From Dimorphilus gyrociliatus (Eukaryota; Annelida; Polychaeta; Dinophilidae): 64,000 nucleotides of DNA. Position numbers and translations under genes: made by a program. The notes below the pieces were generated by a model. It made no database searches, was not told where the DNA came from, and saw only the letters and a list, made by a program, of their open reading frames with translations. How positions within the stretch are numbered: the stretch's first letter is position 1; every line of letters starts with the position of its first letter. Positions 23,201 through 35,591 of the stretch are shown piece by piece. The stretch is from NCBI GenBank assembly GCA_904063045.1, contig CAJFCJ010000007.1, forward strand, positions 1,332,510-1,396,509, written 5' to 3'.

Positions 23201-26200
23201 GTAGACAGGAACACTTAAAAGCTGCTAACTCGTTTTGGCATGTTCCACCATTCAAGCAAGGATTAGAAGCGCATTCGTTTACGTCCTCTGTACAAAATTT
23301 TCCCTTCCAACCCGATCTACATATGCAAGAAAATGAATTTAAACCATCTGCACATCTAGCTCCATTACGGCATTGTTGATTTCCGCCATTAATGAGACAG
23401 TCGTCGATACTCTCATTACACCTTTTACCCGTCCATCCGGTTTTGCAGTCACACTTGTAGACATTGGTTCCATGTGTACATGAACCACCATTGTAGCAAG
23501 GACTACTAGCACATTCATTTACATCAATAGAACAATCGTTTCCAGTCCATCCATCCTTACAACTACATTTGAATGAATTTGTTCCTTCAATGCACGTACC
23601 GTTATGTTGACAAGGTTGAGAATGACACTCTTTCACATCCTCGTCGCATTTTAATCCAGTCCAACCATCTACACATTTACAAGACCATTTATTTCCTCCA
23701 TTAATGCATGTTGAATTATTTAAACATGGATTAGATAGGCACTCATTATAGTCTTGATCACAATTTCTGGCTGTCCACCCTTTAACGATTACGTAATATA
23801 GGATCAACTTTCATAAAATTTATTTAACAACCAATCTAAATGTTACCTGGTTCACACGTACAAGAATATTGAGCAATTAGATTATTGCACGTCCCGTGTA
23901 CACAAGGTGCACTTGAGCACTCATTAATATCAACCGTACAGCGTTTCCCAGTCCATGCTGGAGAGCACTGACATTTAAATGAGTTAACTAGATCTGTACA
24001 TGTTCCAGAGTTAGCACATGGATTTGGTAGGCAGTCGTCTATATCAGTTTCGCATCTACTTCCTGTAAAACTAATTAGAGAAGAAACTCTTTAACTCTCG
24101 CTCGAAAATTTTACGGTATTAAGTTTTAGAAAACTCACCCTGGTTTACAAGAACAGGTAAAGGAATTCGTACCTTCTAAGCATTCGCCGTTTTTACCGCA
24201 AGGATTACTAAGGCATTCCTTCTTATCTTCGTCGCAATTCTTTCCAATCCAACCGTCGGTACATACACAGGTATATTTATTTGGTCCGTTTACACAAGTA
24301 CCTCCATTTTTACAAGGTTTCGTAAGGCACTCGTCAATATCCTCTTCGCAAGTGCGTCCTGTCCATCCAGGACTACATTCGCATGAAAATGCATTTTGAA
24401 GATTGTTACACTTAGAATTATGCTTGCAAGGTGTAGAGGCACATTCATTTACGTCAGTCTGACATCGGACACCTGTTTGAATGAATAATAATATTATTAA
24501 TAATAATAATATAAAAAACAACAATAACAAATAATAGGTAATTTGGAAAGCTTTATATGAGATGATGCTGTAACTAAAAGGATGTACAAACCATTAGGAA
24601 ATGATAGAAAAATTACGGAAAGAACAATTAACATTCTAGTAATGAAAGAACAGAAGTAACAGATCAGCGGCGTGTATTGAAATAGGCGATTAGCTACGGA
24701 AGGGATTAAAATCGATAAATGAAAGAAATTGATGTTTGCCTGATGTTGTTATGGCAGCTGCTTTGCTCTTAAAAAAAGAAACAAAAAGTGTTCCTACCTT
24801 GCCAACCGTTTGAGCATGAACAAGTGAAAGCGTTCACTAAATTTAAGCATGTTCCATTGTTGGAGCAAGGATTTGAAATGCATTCGTCAATTTCTGTTGA
24901 ACATTTCTGGCCAGTGAAGCCAGCAAAACAACTGCAGGAATAACTCCCTGGGGAGTTAATGCATTGTGAATTTTTTGAGCATGAAGTCGGTAATAGGCAC
25001 TCGTCTATAAATTTCCACAAACGAAAAGTAAATTATGATTATTCGGTTAGATTAAAACGCTCAAACCTTTATCAATTGTACAGTTTTTGCCAGACCACCC
25101 TTCTTTACAAGTACAAGATAGAGTACCGTCAATTTCAGAACATGTTCCATCGTTGTCGCAAGGATTGGGTAAACAAGGATCTCTCTTCGAGCAATTTTTA
25201 TCCGTATATCCGGTTAAACATTGGCACTTGTAGTCATTAATAAGATCCTGACATTTTCCTCCATTGAGACAGGGAGATGGAGAACAGTCATCAATATTCA
25301 AGCAACGTAATGGGTTAAAATTATCTACTCTCCTAAAACCACTAGAACATTCGCAAACAAAATTGCATGTTTGAGAAGGAGATTGGCACTTTGTTTGGCA
25401 AGATAAACTAGGCGAGCATTGTCCTGATTGTATCAAAGACGAAGATGAATAAAAAGCTTTTGACAAAAATAATTTAATTACCAAAAACAATTTCATTGGA
25501 CTGTTTAGTTTGTGTTTGCAAGTTAACAGTTGGGGCCGGTTCAATGATTTGATTATAAGTCACAAATTTTGGTGCTTCCTGACAACTAGGCAAAGCTGTT
25601 TTAGCTTCAATAGGAAGAGTTGAAGGAAGTTTTGAAGGGGGAGCTCCTCCAATGTGTAAAGAATTGGCGTTAAGGGTAAAAGCTGCTGTTTGGCTTCCTT
25701 TAAGAACACAACGCAGTTTATATTTTGAAATATAGACTTGCTGTAGAAGTAAAACTTACCATAAGTGACACGCAGTAGAAACCTAGCTGCTTCATCTGTT
25801 AATTCCGCTATGTTTCCAGTACGTACAATGCGAACTGACTTCCAATTTCCGTCGTTAAAGTCATTCCTGGATGTTAAACCAACAGCAGGTACACCTGTTC
25901 CTCTTGTGTTTAATGCAATAGCTATTCTTCCATTGGATAGGTAAATGGCCAAGTAAGCTGGCCCTTCCAATAAACCAATAAGTCCATCCGGAGCTTTCGT
26001 TCTGAACTTTACGGATAAAATAGTTCTCGTTGTTGTCTCTACAGGAACGTCTAATGTCGCGTACGATAGAGTTGATTTGATTGTTGCTATTGACGGTTTA
26101 ATGCATATATGCTTTGGACAGGGAGAGATAATAGCATTCTTTTCATCAGCATCGTCAATATTCAGGCTAATTGCCGATGTTGACAAACTAGTTAGACAAA

Positions 26201-26870
26201 CTATAGGAAAGGCTGTAAGTCTTTCAGTATATAAACGTAAATTACTGGCACTTTTATAGCCACCTGTAAAATATGTAACAAAACTGAATCAATAATGAAG
26301 ATAACATAATTAAATAAAGTTTAAGTGACAAACCTACTAAAACTAGACCATTCTGTAGTTTATTTACATCTAATCCCAGACCAATAGAAACTAAATATTC
26401 AACAGTAGCAACTTGACCATTTACGTTTGCTATTGTTCGTACTCTAGAGTCAAGATTGTATACATTGACAGTATTAGTTGTATTAGGTGAAAGATTCGCC
26501 TTTATTAATAATTCTATAACAGTATTTGAAGTCTTCCATTCCAAGTAAAAGTTGCCTAGAGAGGAAGTACGATATAGAATATACAGTTTGTATATAATAC
26601 GAGAAACGATGGTGTTGTCATAAAAAAAAGTATATCTTCTTTACCTGAAACAATTCCTGCAGCAAAAAAGAAATCTTCACCACCTTCAGTATATAATAGC
26701 AAGCCTCCTTGATCATTACAATAAACAAAGGAGAATGAAATACTTCTTTCTAATCCGCTTAGAGTCTTTCTATTCCACAAGGCATATGTGTGAGCATCTA
26801 TGAACCATTTGCACCGAGATACTTGAGTTAAATATGCTAAGAAAGAGAAGAGAAAAATGGTCTTATGCAT
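17277..26870 (-). CDS. crb: Crumbs-like transmembrane polarity protein, 12 exons
   Basis: Exons read by eye (minus strand): 26645-26870, 26334-26555, 25760-26263, 25482-25697, 25067-25423, 24798-25004, 24139-24472, 23847-24070, 21479-23779, 20550-21421, 20322-20494, 17277-20259. All have GT/AG borders and the sum is 8619 nt, giving 2872 aa with no frame break. Signal peptide ([20 protein letters not shown]), two N-terminal laminin-G domains, about 34 EGF-like repeats (many calcium-binding DxxEC type), then LamG-EGF-LamG-EGF-LamG, about 14 more EGF repeats, one membrane helix ([20 protein letters not shown]) and a tail of about 40 residues. The tail has a Crumbs-type FERM-binding element ([11 protein letters not shown]) and a C-terminal PDZ ligand EILV in place of the usual ERLI. 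Known family role: apical-basal polarity via the Pals1/Stardust complex and FERM proteins. Two LamG domains ahead of the EGF array are unusual. Confidence 0.88.
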
Positions 26871-28369
26871 AGCATAGGTAAATCCTGAATGACTGTTAAA
26901 CTGTATTTTTACTAATCAATTATAGCTTTAAGAGTTAAAATCATATTTAGTAATAAAAAATACAGCATCGATAGTTCATTGTAGCATTGTTTATGTATTC
27001 AGCATCTGCGCCCAAACTGAAACAGATGTTGCACGTGTTAGACGATTAAATAGAATATCATTATTGAATATTCAAATGTTCCCCTACTACATGCTGTAAT
27101 AGATTTACTATTTTCATTTAGAATTATTCAATGACCATCACTATTTGTTTATCTTTTGTAACAAGAAACAATAATAGTTGTTACTTGGAGAGACAATGAC
27201 TAATTGAAGAAAAGTATATTTAAGAGATAAGAGATGAGAAAATAGAATTACTATAACTCAATTACCATAAAAAGAAGTATGATAGATTATTATATAAAGC
27301 TTATATCATAGTTTGTTTGTTGATGTTGTTGTTGTTTTTGTTGTTTGTTCAATTTTTTATAATAAAAAAAAAGCAACTGAATAAAAAACTTATAAAATGA
27401 TAATTGATTTTTGCATTATTTGCATATAAATATTAAGCTTTATGCTATATGAATATATAAACGTATAAGTGTATAGTTCTTTATTTATACATATAATGCA
27501 TTTTAAGGGAGAAAAAATCAATCATAAAGTGATACATATGATAAAATCTGTAGAATGTACACTATTATGGTTTAAATGGTTCAAATATGTAGTAGAATGC
27601 AAAATACAATGATATAATTAAATTTTGTAATATTATATATAATATATATTTCTAAGCGTTTTAGTTAGGCATATGTATACTCATTACGTGTATATTCCAT
27701 AGTTATGGGTTGCGTTATTAAAGAGTTTTCTTTTATAAACATTAGCATAGTTATTCAAATTGAAGTATTAATTAATTGAAAAATCGTATTGAAAGAGATG
27801 AGAGAAAGAGTGTCTATGTACGTTTTCAGAGAGAGGCAGAGAGAGACAGGGGATAGAGATATTTTGTATAATTTATATATAAATGCATAGTATATGAAAA
27901 TTGCTCATAAAAGTCTAAAATGGTATTTTACAATGATTAAAATATGAATATTTTCATTTATAGTTATAAAATTATAATATAATTTATTTTACTGCTCTTT
28001 ATTCAGTTGTCTTATCCCGATATTTTCTTCTCTTTAAATGATCAATCAATAGAGAACTTTTTCGTATAGGTAATACAAAACTATGGATATATCTTTCTTA
28101 GATTGTTCTCTTCCTATATATGTTGGAAAATGGACTCTATTCTATTAAATCTAATAATTTTCTTGTTGGCTTAGAGGTATTAGTTTTCCAACGATAGGTG
28201 GCGCTTTTCTAAGCCCCCTGAAGCAAATTTTCTTTCTTCTAAACTTATAGCATGTTACGGTGGTAGCCCTCTTTCTGTGCCCTTAAAGCTGCTAAGTTCT
28301 CTCGCTAGATACCTCATCTATTTTATGTAAGTAACCAGTAATAAGAAAAAGGTGTGAATATGGACTTTA

Positions 28370-28371
<2 letters not shown>

Positions 28372-28430
<59 letters not shown>
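28372..28430. repeat. Compound (CT)n(TA)n microsatellite
   Basis: About 29 nt of CT repeats run directly into about 30 nt of TA repeats. Confidence 0.9.
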
Positions 28431-28433
<3 letters not shown>

Positions 28434-28880
28434 TATTCATGAATAAATATATCTTTTACAAGGATACTATCTGTCCAGAAGAGAGAGAAATGATTATTAT
28501 TAAAAACAGTACTGTGTATATCATGTATTTCCTATTTTGCATGCTTTTGTTTATATGCAGGATAGTGTATATATATAGAGTGTTTATGTAATTTTCAGAA
28601 TAGCTAGAGAAAAGCGTAAAGGAGCAAATTGAAAATTTACTTTCTACCTAATTACAAAATACTCGGTTGACCCTTGTAATTGATTTGTAAAGTGCTATAA
28701 TTAAGTACTTTTTAAAGTCCAAAAGAAAGATATTAATAATAAATGATCAATTTTATAGAAATTTATTAGTTTAATGAATTAACTATATATTCAATAGATT
28801 TGTTAGATTGATTAATTAATTAATAAATTAATCAATTACTATTTTATTTTATATTTTATTATTCTAAATAATGATGTTTT

Positions 28881-28887
28881 CTCATTC

Positions 28888-28926
<39 letters not shown>
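28881..28926. repeat. (CT)n microsatellite upstream of LRR gene
   Basis: CT-rich run about 40 nt before the LRR start codon. Together with the following TGAACACAG it could also be the pyrimidine tract of a 5' UTR intron. Confidence 0.75.
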
Positions 28927-28930
<4 letters not shown>

Positions 28931-28965
28931 AGCTCTTATTTATTAATTTTTGTTTGAACACAGAT

Positions 28966-31056
28966 ATGAGAAAATTAAACATTATCATCCTGCATATTTT
29001 TTGTACAACTTACGCAATTTTAAGACCTTCTTTGGAGAATTGCCCTACTAATTGTGATTGTAAAGAACGAATCTACAATTGTACATCAAGATTAATTCAT
29101 ATTATTCCAAAAGTTGATTTGGCTGTAAAAGTTTACTATTCTTATAACAGAATTCATGATTTACCCGAAAACTGGCTGGAAAATGCTACAAATTTAAAAT
29201 CTATTCATTTAGATAATAATCTATTGGAAACAATTAACCAACTATCATTTACTGGTGCGAATAAACTACAATTGTTGAACTTTTCATGTAATTCTATTGA
29301 AGAATTAATTATTCATTATTCATCTCCCATTCTAAAGCTTACTACTCTCGATTTATCGAGTAATCTATTAACTGTCATTCCACAAAATCTCTCCAGTTTC
29401 GCTCCTAACCTACAAACATTGGATTTATCATCAAACCTAATTAAAACAATCAATTTTGACATTTCATACAATATTATGAAATCATTAACATATTTGGATA
29501 TAAGCAACAATAATATCAAAGAAATAATGGGAAATGATGTAAAATATTTAGGCAATACCGTAATTAAAACATTAAAACTGGACAATTGCAATACAAATTC
29601 GATTCATCCAAACTTCCTTTCTACATTCTCCAACATCAAGTATTTACATATGAAAAACAACGAGCTAAACGAAGATGCTATGGAGAGAATGTTTCAAAAT
29701 GTATCTTTGAATAATAATCTTACATCTCTGCATATTCAGGGAATGAAGAAGAGCATAACTGTAACATACGAGATATTCAGACATATAAAGAATCTTGAGG
29801 TGTTGGATATGTCAAATGGAAATTTAATAGCAGTTGAACCTCAAATTTTTAAGACAATCCTCAAGATAAAAACGATAAATATGGCTAATAATAAACTATC
29901 AAGACTTAAAGGAATTGATTATCTAAGAAATCATTCATTATCATATCTCAATTTGCGAAGTAACAGAATTGAAGATTTATCTTACATCTCATTAAGGAGT
30001 CTTAAATATTTTGACCTTAGCTATAATAGGGTAAAGACTGTTCCTGCAAATTGGCTTACGGATAATAAGATGTTGAAAAAATTAAATCTTAGGAACAACA
30101 AGATTTCGAAGATAAGCGAAAAATCATTAAGAAGATCAAATATTGAATTTATCGATGTTTCACATAACAAGTTAAAAGTTTTGAATTCTTTCGGTGCCTC
30201 ATCAATAAAGCATATAGATTCTTCTTTTAATGAAATTAAATCTATTTCAATCGATCTCTGGAAAAATCTGGATTCTAGTTTACAAAAATTGAATCTATCC
30301 AATAATAATCTTGCTAAAATACCAAAATATGCAGCTGTTAACTTGAAAGAATTAGCTCAAGTTGACTTAAGTTATAATCCTATTGGAAAACATCTAGTTA
30401 AGACTGCTAATAGGAAAACAATATTGAATGTATTCAATTACGTTCAAGAGCTCTTAATGGACTCTTGTGAAATTGATATTATTCCGGATAGCGTTACGAA
30501 GAAATTCAACTTTTTAACAACACTTTCATTAAGTAATAACATTATCAGTAATCTTCAAGATTTGCATTTAAATAATTTAAAACATTTATTAAATTTAAAT
30601 CTAACTAAAAATCAATTAGAAAATGTTAATCCAAAAGATTTAAAAGATATAGCATTTTTGGAAAGTATAGACTTATCATTTAATCCTTGGAATTGCTTAT
30701 GCAATATTCAATCATTTATTAAATGGTTGAATAAGACGAGTGTTTCAATAGAATTTTATTCAAAGAATTCGCAAAGATATATTTGTCAACAACCTTATGA
30801 ACTTTATCGAATTCCTCTCAAGAACATCAATCTCAAAGAGTTGAATTGCGACGTAAAAAAATCCAAAACCATTATTAAAACGACAATAATATCAGTAATT
30901 TGTTTCGTATCTTTCTCTTTGTTTTTATTATTGGTTGTTAGATTTTGTAATATTGGTGAAAAAGTTCGTATTTTGCAAAGTAAATGGCAAATCAGATATC
31001 GTGAAGTTTCGTCATTAGATACACACGAAGTACATTGTGATTCCTCAACTGTTTAA
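28966..31056 (+). CDS. Single-pass leucine-rich-repeat receptor
   Basis: 696 aa, single coding exon, ATG at 28966; a CACAG acceptor just upstream suggests a 5' UTR intron. Signal peptide (about residues 1-20), an LRRNT cysteine cluster (CPTNCDCKERIYNC), about 20 LRRs of 22-25 residues with asparagine ladders (LDLSSNL, LNLRNNKI, LNLSNNNL), an LRRCT cap (NPWNCLCNIQSFIKWL to ELNC), one membrane helix (TIISVICFVSFSLFLLLVV) and a tail of about 38 residues without a TIR domain. Family knowledge: such proteins (chaoptin, connectin, TPBG and IGFALS-like groups) act in adhesion or as co-receptors. I cannot assign an orthologue. Many N-glycosylation sequons fit an extracellular domain. Confidence 0.85.
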   Translation: MRKLNIIILHIFCTTYAILRPSLENCPTNCDCKERIYNCTSRLIHIIPKVDLAVKVYYSYNRIHDLPENWLENATNLKSIHLDNNLLETINQLSFTGANKLQLLNFSCNSIEELIIHYSSPILKLTTLDLSSNLLTVIPQNLSSFAPNLQTLDLSSNLIKTINFDISYNIMKSLTYLDISNNNIKEIMGNDVKYLGNTVIKTLKLDNCNTNSIHPNFLSTFSNIKYLHMKNNELNEDAMERMFQNVSLNNNLTSLHIQGMKKSITVTYEIFRHIKNLEVLDMSNGNLIAVEPQIFKTILKIKTINMANNKLSRLKGIDYLRNHSLSYLNLRSNRIEDLSYISLRSLKYFDLSYNRVKTVPANWLTDNKMLKKLNLRNNKISKISEKSLRRSNIEFIDVSHNKLKVLNSFGASSIKHIDSSFNEIKSISIDLWKNLDSSLQKLNLSNNNLAKIPKYAAVNLKELAQVDLSYNPIGKHLVKTANRKTILNVFNYVQELLMDSCEIDIIPDSVTKKFNFLTTLSLSNNIISNLQDLHLNNLKHLLNLNLTKNQLENVNPKDLKDIAFLESIDLSFNPWNCLCNIQSFIKWLNKTSVSIEFYSKNSQRYICQQPYELYRIPLKNINLKELNCDVKKSKTIIKTTIISVICFVSFSLFLLLVVRFCNIGEKVRILQSKWQIRYREVSSLDTHEVHCDSSTV

Positions 31057-31748
31057 GATAGCTGCAGCCGATTTTATAGTTTTGCTTTTAAATGTTCTTT
31101 TTATACATATATGTCTATATAGAAACTAAATGATTGCACTTTGTTTATATTTTTATTGGACTCGATAATATCTTAGTAAGTCCCTCATTTCAAAATCAGA
31201 GGTATTATAGCATCAATGTCAATGAGGCAACGAGTTTTCATATCGGATATCAGTGAGAAAGAAAATCATGTATTGTTAGTTCTTTCTCACAGTATTCATA
31301 CATTTTTGCCAGGAAAAAGCATGTTCTTTTCCTTTGGTAAAAGACTCTTCATCCGCCAAAAGTTAATACAACAATTTTAAAAGATTTCAATACAAATAAA
31401 AGAAAGTTCCTTCGTTTTTGTTGCTTTCCTTAACGTAAAACTACACTTCTCCAATACACTACAATACCAAAACATATATTACTTTTCATAGAGATGCATG
31501 AAAAGGGGTCATATATTAATGATGAACTTTCGGTCTGTAACAGCAGCAGTAGAGTAAAAGTTAAAGATTAAATTAGAAACAGATTTAACTAAAAAGACGC
31601 TTTCTTTAGAACTATTCAAAAAACGATATATCAAACAATAGAAAACATACGATTTCTTTCAATGCAAGAATCTGCATTGTGTATTATTTCTTTTCCATAA
31701 ACAAATAAATGCTTAATAACAACTAACTAAAAAGTCCAACCTCCCATT
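31057..31748. other. Convergent 3' spacer
   Basis: No gene seen; it lies between the 3' ends of the LRR gene and UHRF1 and probably holds their 3' UTRs. Confidence 0.5.
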
Positions 31749-34700
31749 TCATTTCCCATAGACAGGGAAGAGTTGCTTTAAAACAGTTGCTAACGTTTTA
31801 TTTTCTTCAGTGTTGGGATCGAGCACTTTTCTACAAATTGCGCACGTTTTAATGCCCACCTTAAAAGATCTTTTAATACAGTTCTGAAAAGTTTAATTCA
31901 ATTAAGTTTCTGTATAATTATTAAACTGGAATACAAACAGCGCAAAAATTATGAGAGCAATTGGAGGTTATAGGTGCGTATAGTAAATTTTGACAAATTA
32001 CGCATGTGAATACTGAGACGGCTTTTTCCAAAAATTTCTGCAATATTTTTTAGGCAAAAAAATTTTCATTAAAACGACAATATGAAATTTAAATATACTG
32101 ACAGATTTATCGCTAGATTGCTGTATGCATTCTTCCCACATGTGCCAGTTTGTTTTATCATTTTTCATATGTTCCAATATCTCTTCTGATATATAGGTCT
32201 TTTCAAGAGCTTCCTTAATTGTTGTCACTTTATTTTTAGCATTTTCCTTGTTATCTGTGTGATTACAAGTTTATCAATAGACGCGTTATAACTAAACATA
32301 TTTTCATGAAAAAAAACCTTGTGATTCCTCAATTTTCTCAATTTTAACTTTCTTACTTGGTGAATTATCAGTATTGATTGTTTGTGCAGTTTTCCTTTTC
32401 ATTATTCTTCTACCAGTCTTCTTTGGTATGGGCGCTTCAGCCCAATTCTCGTCCTCGTCTACTCATAGAAATAATTTTATAATTAGTACCTGTTCTATGC
32501 AAAAAATATAACATTCATTACCGGAACATGATATATCTGAAGCCGATTCGATAATTGCACTTTTTTTGGCATTTGTTCGTCTGGCTGGCCTTTTCCAGGT
32601 CGAAAATTTAAGAGATAAGCCAGTTGATTCTAAGAAAATTAATACAATTATCTTTTTAACAACCATTTTAAATAATAATATAGTATAAGAATAAATTACT
32701 TTCTTCATCATCATCATCATCAGAACAAATTTTAGAATCTCCATCAGTATTATCATCGCTTTCTGAAGTATCAATATAATTGAATTTCTTTTTTCTCTTT
32801 GAAGTTGTTTTAGTTTTTTCAGAGATATTGTAAGTCTCTCCTTTCTTCGAAGGACCACAATATGCTTCCCTATTTACTGGTCTAACCATCTTCAAACCTA
32901 GCTCTTTAATTCGTTTCTTTCCTTCTTCTGTCCACGGGGCTGGTTCAATGTCATCTCTTCTCAGCAAATACCTATAAATGATAAATCCTGACTTGCCAAC
33001 CTCCCTCCAATAGCTAACAACCTGAATAATTGGCATCATATATAACATATTCATGAAATTTCGATATATTCATACCTTATAAATTCCGTCATAACGATAG
33101 CCCTCTGTTGGTGCATATTTAGAGTGTTTACGAAGCTTAAAGGATCGACACACGCGCACAGGAAGTCCTTCACGCCATTTGTCACCGGCAGACGCTCCAT
33201 TTTCATTCACTTCTGCATTACAATTTCTTGCTAATGCAAGATTGTATGATTTGAGGGTTTGTTCACAAGTTTGTGCACCTAGCCTCTTATTTCCAGATTT
33301 TAAATCTTTCCCTCCACTTCCAGTATAATAAAATTCGTTTCCATGATCAATATCATCTTCATAACCGCCTGCTAAAACTATTGAGTAAGAGCCTTCTTTT
33401 CCCTTACCTAAAAATGAACGGATAAATTGTTAAAAAATTAACATTTTAATAATTATTGTTTAAATATACCAGATATCCCTCCCACTGGAGGCCTGTGTAC
33501 TCCCTCTTCCGAAGCCTGTAATCTATATTCCCAACATGAGCCAACTGGAATGCCAGGAATAGGACCAAAATGATTTTTGGGTACTATTGTGCACGTTTTT
33601 GATCTTCCAGCAGTAGCGAAACCTTTACCCCAGTCTCTGTTTGATTTGGATTTTAATGCAGCCGTATTTTGTCTTTTTGCAGAGGATTTTAACTTTTCCC
33701 CTTCCTGAACAATAGCTGAGGAATCGTTCTTACAGTGAGGACAGTACCTATTTTTTTAAAATTAATAACTAGTACAACATCACGATATAACAGATGGAAT
33801 TTAAGTACCAATAGTCATCCTCAGGAACTGATGTTATTGGACTATCCAAGCAATAAAAGTGGTATGAATCTCCACATTCATCACACATCACTTGAACATG
33901 TAGATCTTTCTTAGAACCACAAACGCAACAGTGGCAGGATTTACAATTATTTCTTGGATGATCAGAGCAAACATCACACTCAAATGTCCCGTCTATTTCG
34001 AGAGAAATAATAAATGGGTTACATAATAAATGAATATAATATAACTTACCGTAAAATGAAACCATATCCTCTGCATTTCCAAGATTGCACTGAAAGCCAG
34101 CTACTTCAGGTAGATAGAATATCATTTTAGAATTCAATTGAACCAGTTTAGGTAAGCTTAAAAATAAATAAAATAAAAAATAAGAACTTTTTTTAAAGAA
34201 GCAAATATATTAATAAATTAAATCAGAAAATACATTAATCTAAACAACACAATTAAAACAATAATATCTCAATAATACAAACTCTGCTGTGGTAGATAAA
34301 ACTTCAACGGTTATAACTTTCTTTTGGACCTTTTTGACAATACATTCCACATATCCATGATCAGTTGTTTTTTTAATATCTGCTAGTTGACATACTACAG
34401 GATCTTTTGGATTTAAACTGTTCACATCATACTTTCTTCTAGGATGAGGTTTCAGCAATTGACAATTCAAGTCGGAAAAGTTTTGTACATGTCTTTCACC
34501 CTTAGCTTTACAATTCTTTCCTCCATAACAGTCACTGCAATAGCTCTTGGCGTCGTAAATGTAATTATCATTAGGTCTTGGCTTAAATTCTTCTGGTATT
34601 TCAGAATAGCAGTAGTTAATATCAGAAGATTCTGCCTTTTTCACTCCGGTAATACGAACAGGATACCATATTCCTTTATTAGCAGCATTATATACAAGTA

Positions 34701-35368
34701 AATCTTCTATCTAAAATTTCAAGATACTTCATTTATACTTGTCTATTACATCATAAAGAAATTGTTGGATAAACTGTCTTAACTCACCCTATAAAACGGT
34801 TCAACCTCTTTACTATCTATTGCCTTAGTTTTTACGTTATCTTCAGTTTCTTTCTTCGGTACTATTTCTTGTTTACTATTATTATTTAAAATCCGGAAGT
34901 TGACAACGCTGCCCTCTTGAAGTTTGTATTCAACGACCATGTGATCATCGTGTAGCTGTACCCAAAATTAAATTAGTTTACATTTGACTAATAGAATTTC
35001 TAATCAAGAGTCACATCAATCTAGGAATTAAGAAAGAGTATGTGAATCAACATCTATGCTTTTAAGAATATTCTCGAAAGACTTATGGAAAGTATAACCT
35101 TAAAAAAAAACCTATTAAGTACGTCATTATAAATGTTGGACTTTTTCTTCCTTGATAGTATATAATTTATAAATTTATAAATGTACCCAAATAATTATAA
35201 AATCGCTCTTACCGCTTTTCCAGCGTAATACAGAGTGAACTTATTCGTTTTAAAAGCAGGAATACTTTTCAGCATCTTTTTAATATCCTTAATGGTACAC
35301 TTTTTGGAAACATTTGTAAGAGTATACTGTTCATCTGCTTGCGAGAAATTGCGAAACTTCAACAACAT
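31749..35368 (-). CDS. UHRF1: UHRF1-type E3 ligase (UBL-TTD-PHD-SRA-RING), multi-exon
   Basis: Start ATG at 35368. Exon 1 35213-35368 and exon 2 34788-34955 encode a ubiquitin-like domain. Exon 3 (from 34710 to about 34275) encodes a diverged tandem-Tudor region. The PHD finger ([20 protein letters not shown]) lies about 33790-33990. The SRA domain lies about 32990-33700 and keeps [21 protein letters not shown] and the base-flipping NKR finger ([10 protein letters not shown]). An acidic/basic linker follows, then the RING across 31883 and 31939 ([16 protein letters not shown], joined to [16 protein letters not shown]) and the C-terminal [13 protein letters not shown]. Family role: nuclear reader of hemimethylated CpG and H3 tails that recruits DNMT1, so the organism probably keeps CpG methylation. 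The exon 3/4 junction is uncertain. The Tudor region carries an extra Cys-rich stretch ([18 protein letters not shown]). Confidence 0.92.
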
Positions 35369-35591
35369 TCTGAAGGGTGAGCGAGTTTGTCTCTAATGCC
35401 TTGGGCAACTATGACTATGTTAAAATGGCTACCTTCGCGCTTCGGAAGTTGCCTCGTTTTGAGCTCTGCTTGCCGCCGAAAGTACTCATTACTCAGTTTT
35501 GTTAACAAAGTTGTTAAAGCATTTTCATTGGAAAGTGACAAGATAAAAAGTGAAATAACAATATAAATGAATTTCGTAAAGATTTTATTAA

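Larger units (their letters stand above)
26871..28965. other. Divergent spacer between crb and the LRR gene
   Basis: No coding exon seen. It should hold the promoters of both flanking genes, which are transcribed away from each other. It contains a compound CT/TA microsatellite at 28372-28430 and a CT run at 28881-28926. Confidence 0.5.

Noticed and set aside
17277-26870. Several separate EGF genes instead of one
   Set aside because: All eleven introns have GT/AG borders with matching phase, there is one signal peptide, one membrane helix and no internal stop, so one gene is the simpler reading.
28120-28195. Inverted repeat GTTGGAAAA / TTTTCCAAC
   Set aside because: Only 9-10 bp arms with a loop of about 50 nt in AT-rich DNA; too weak to call.
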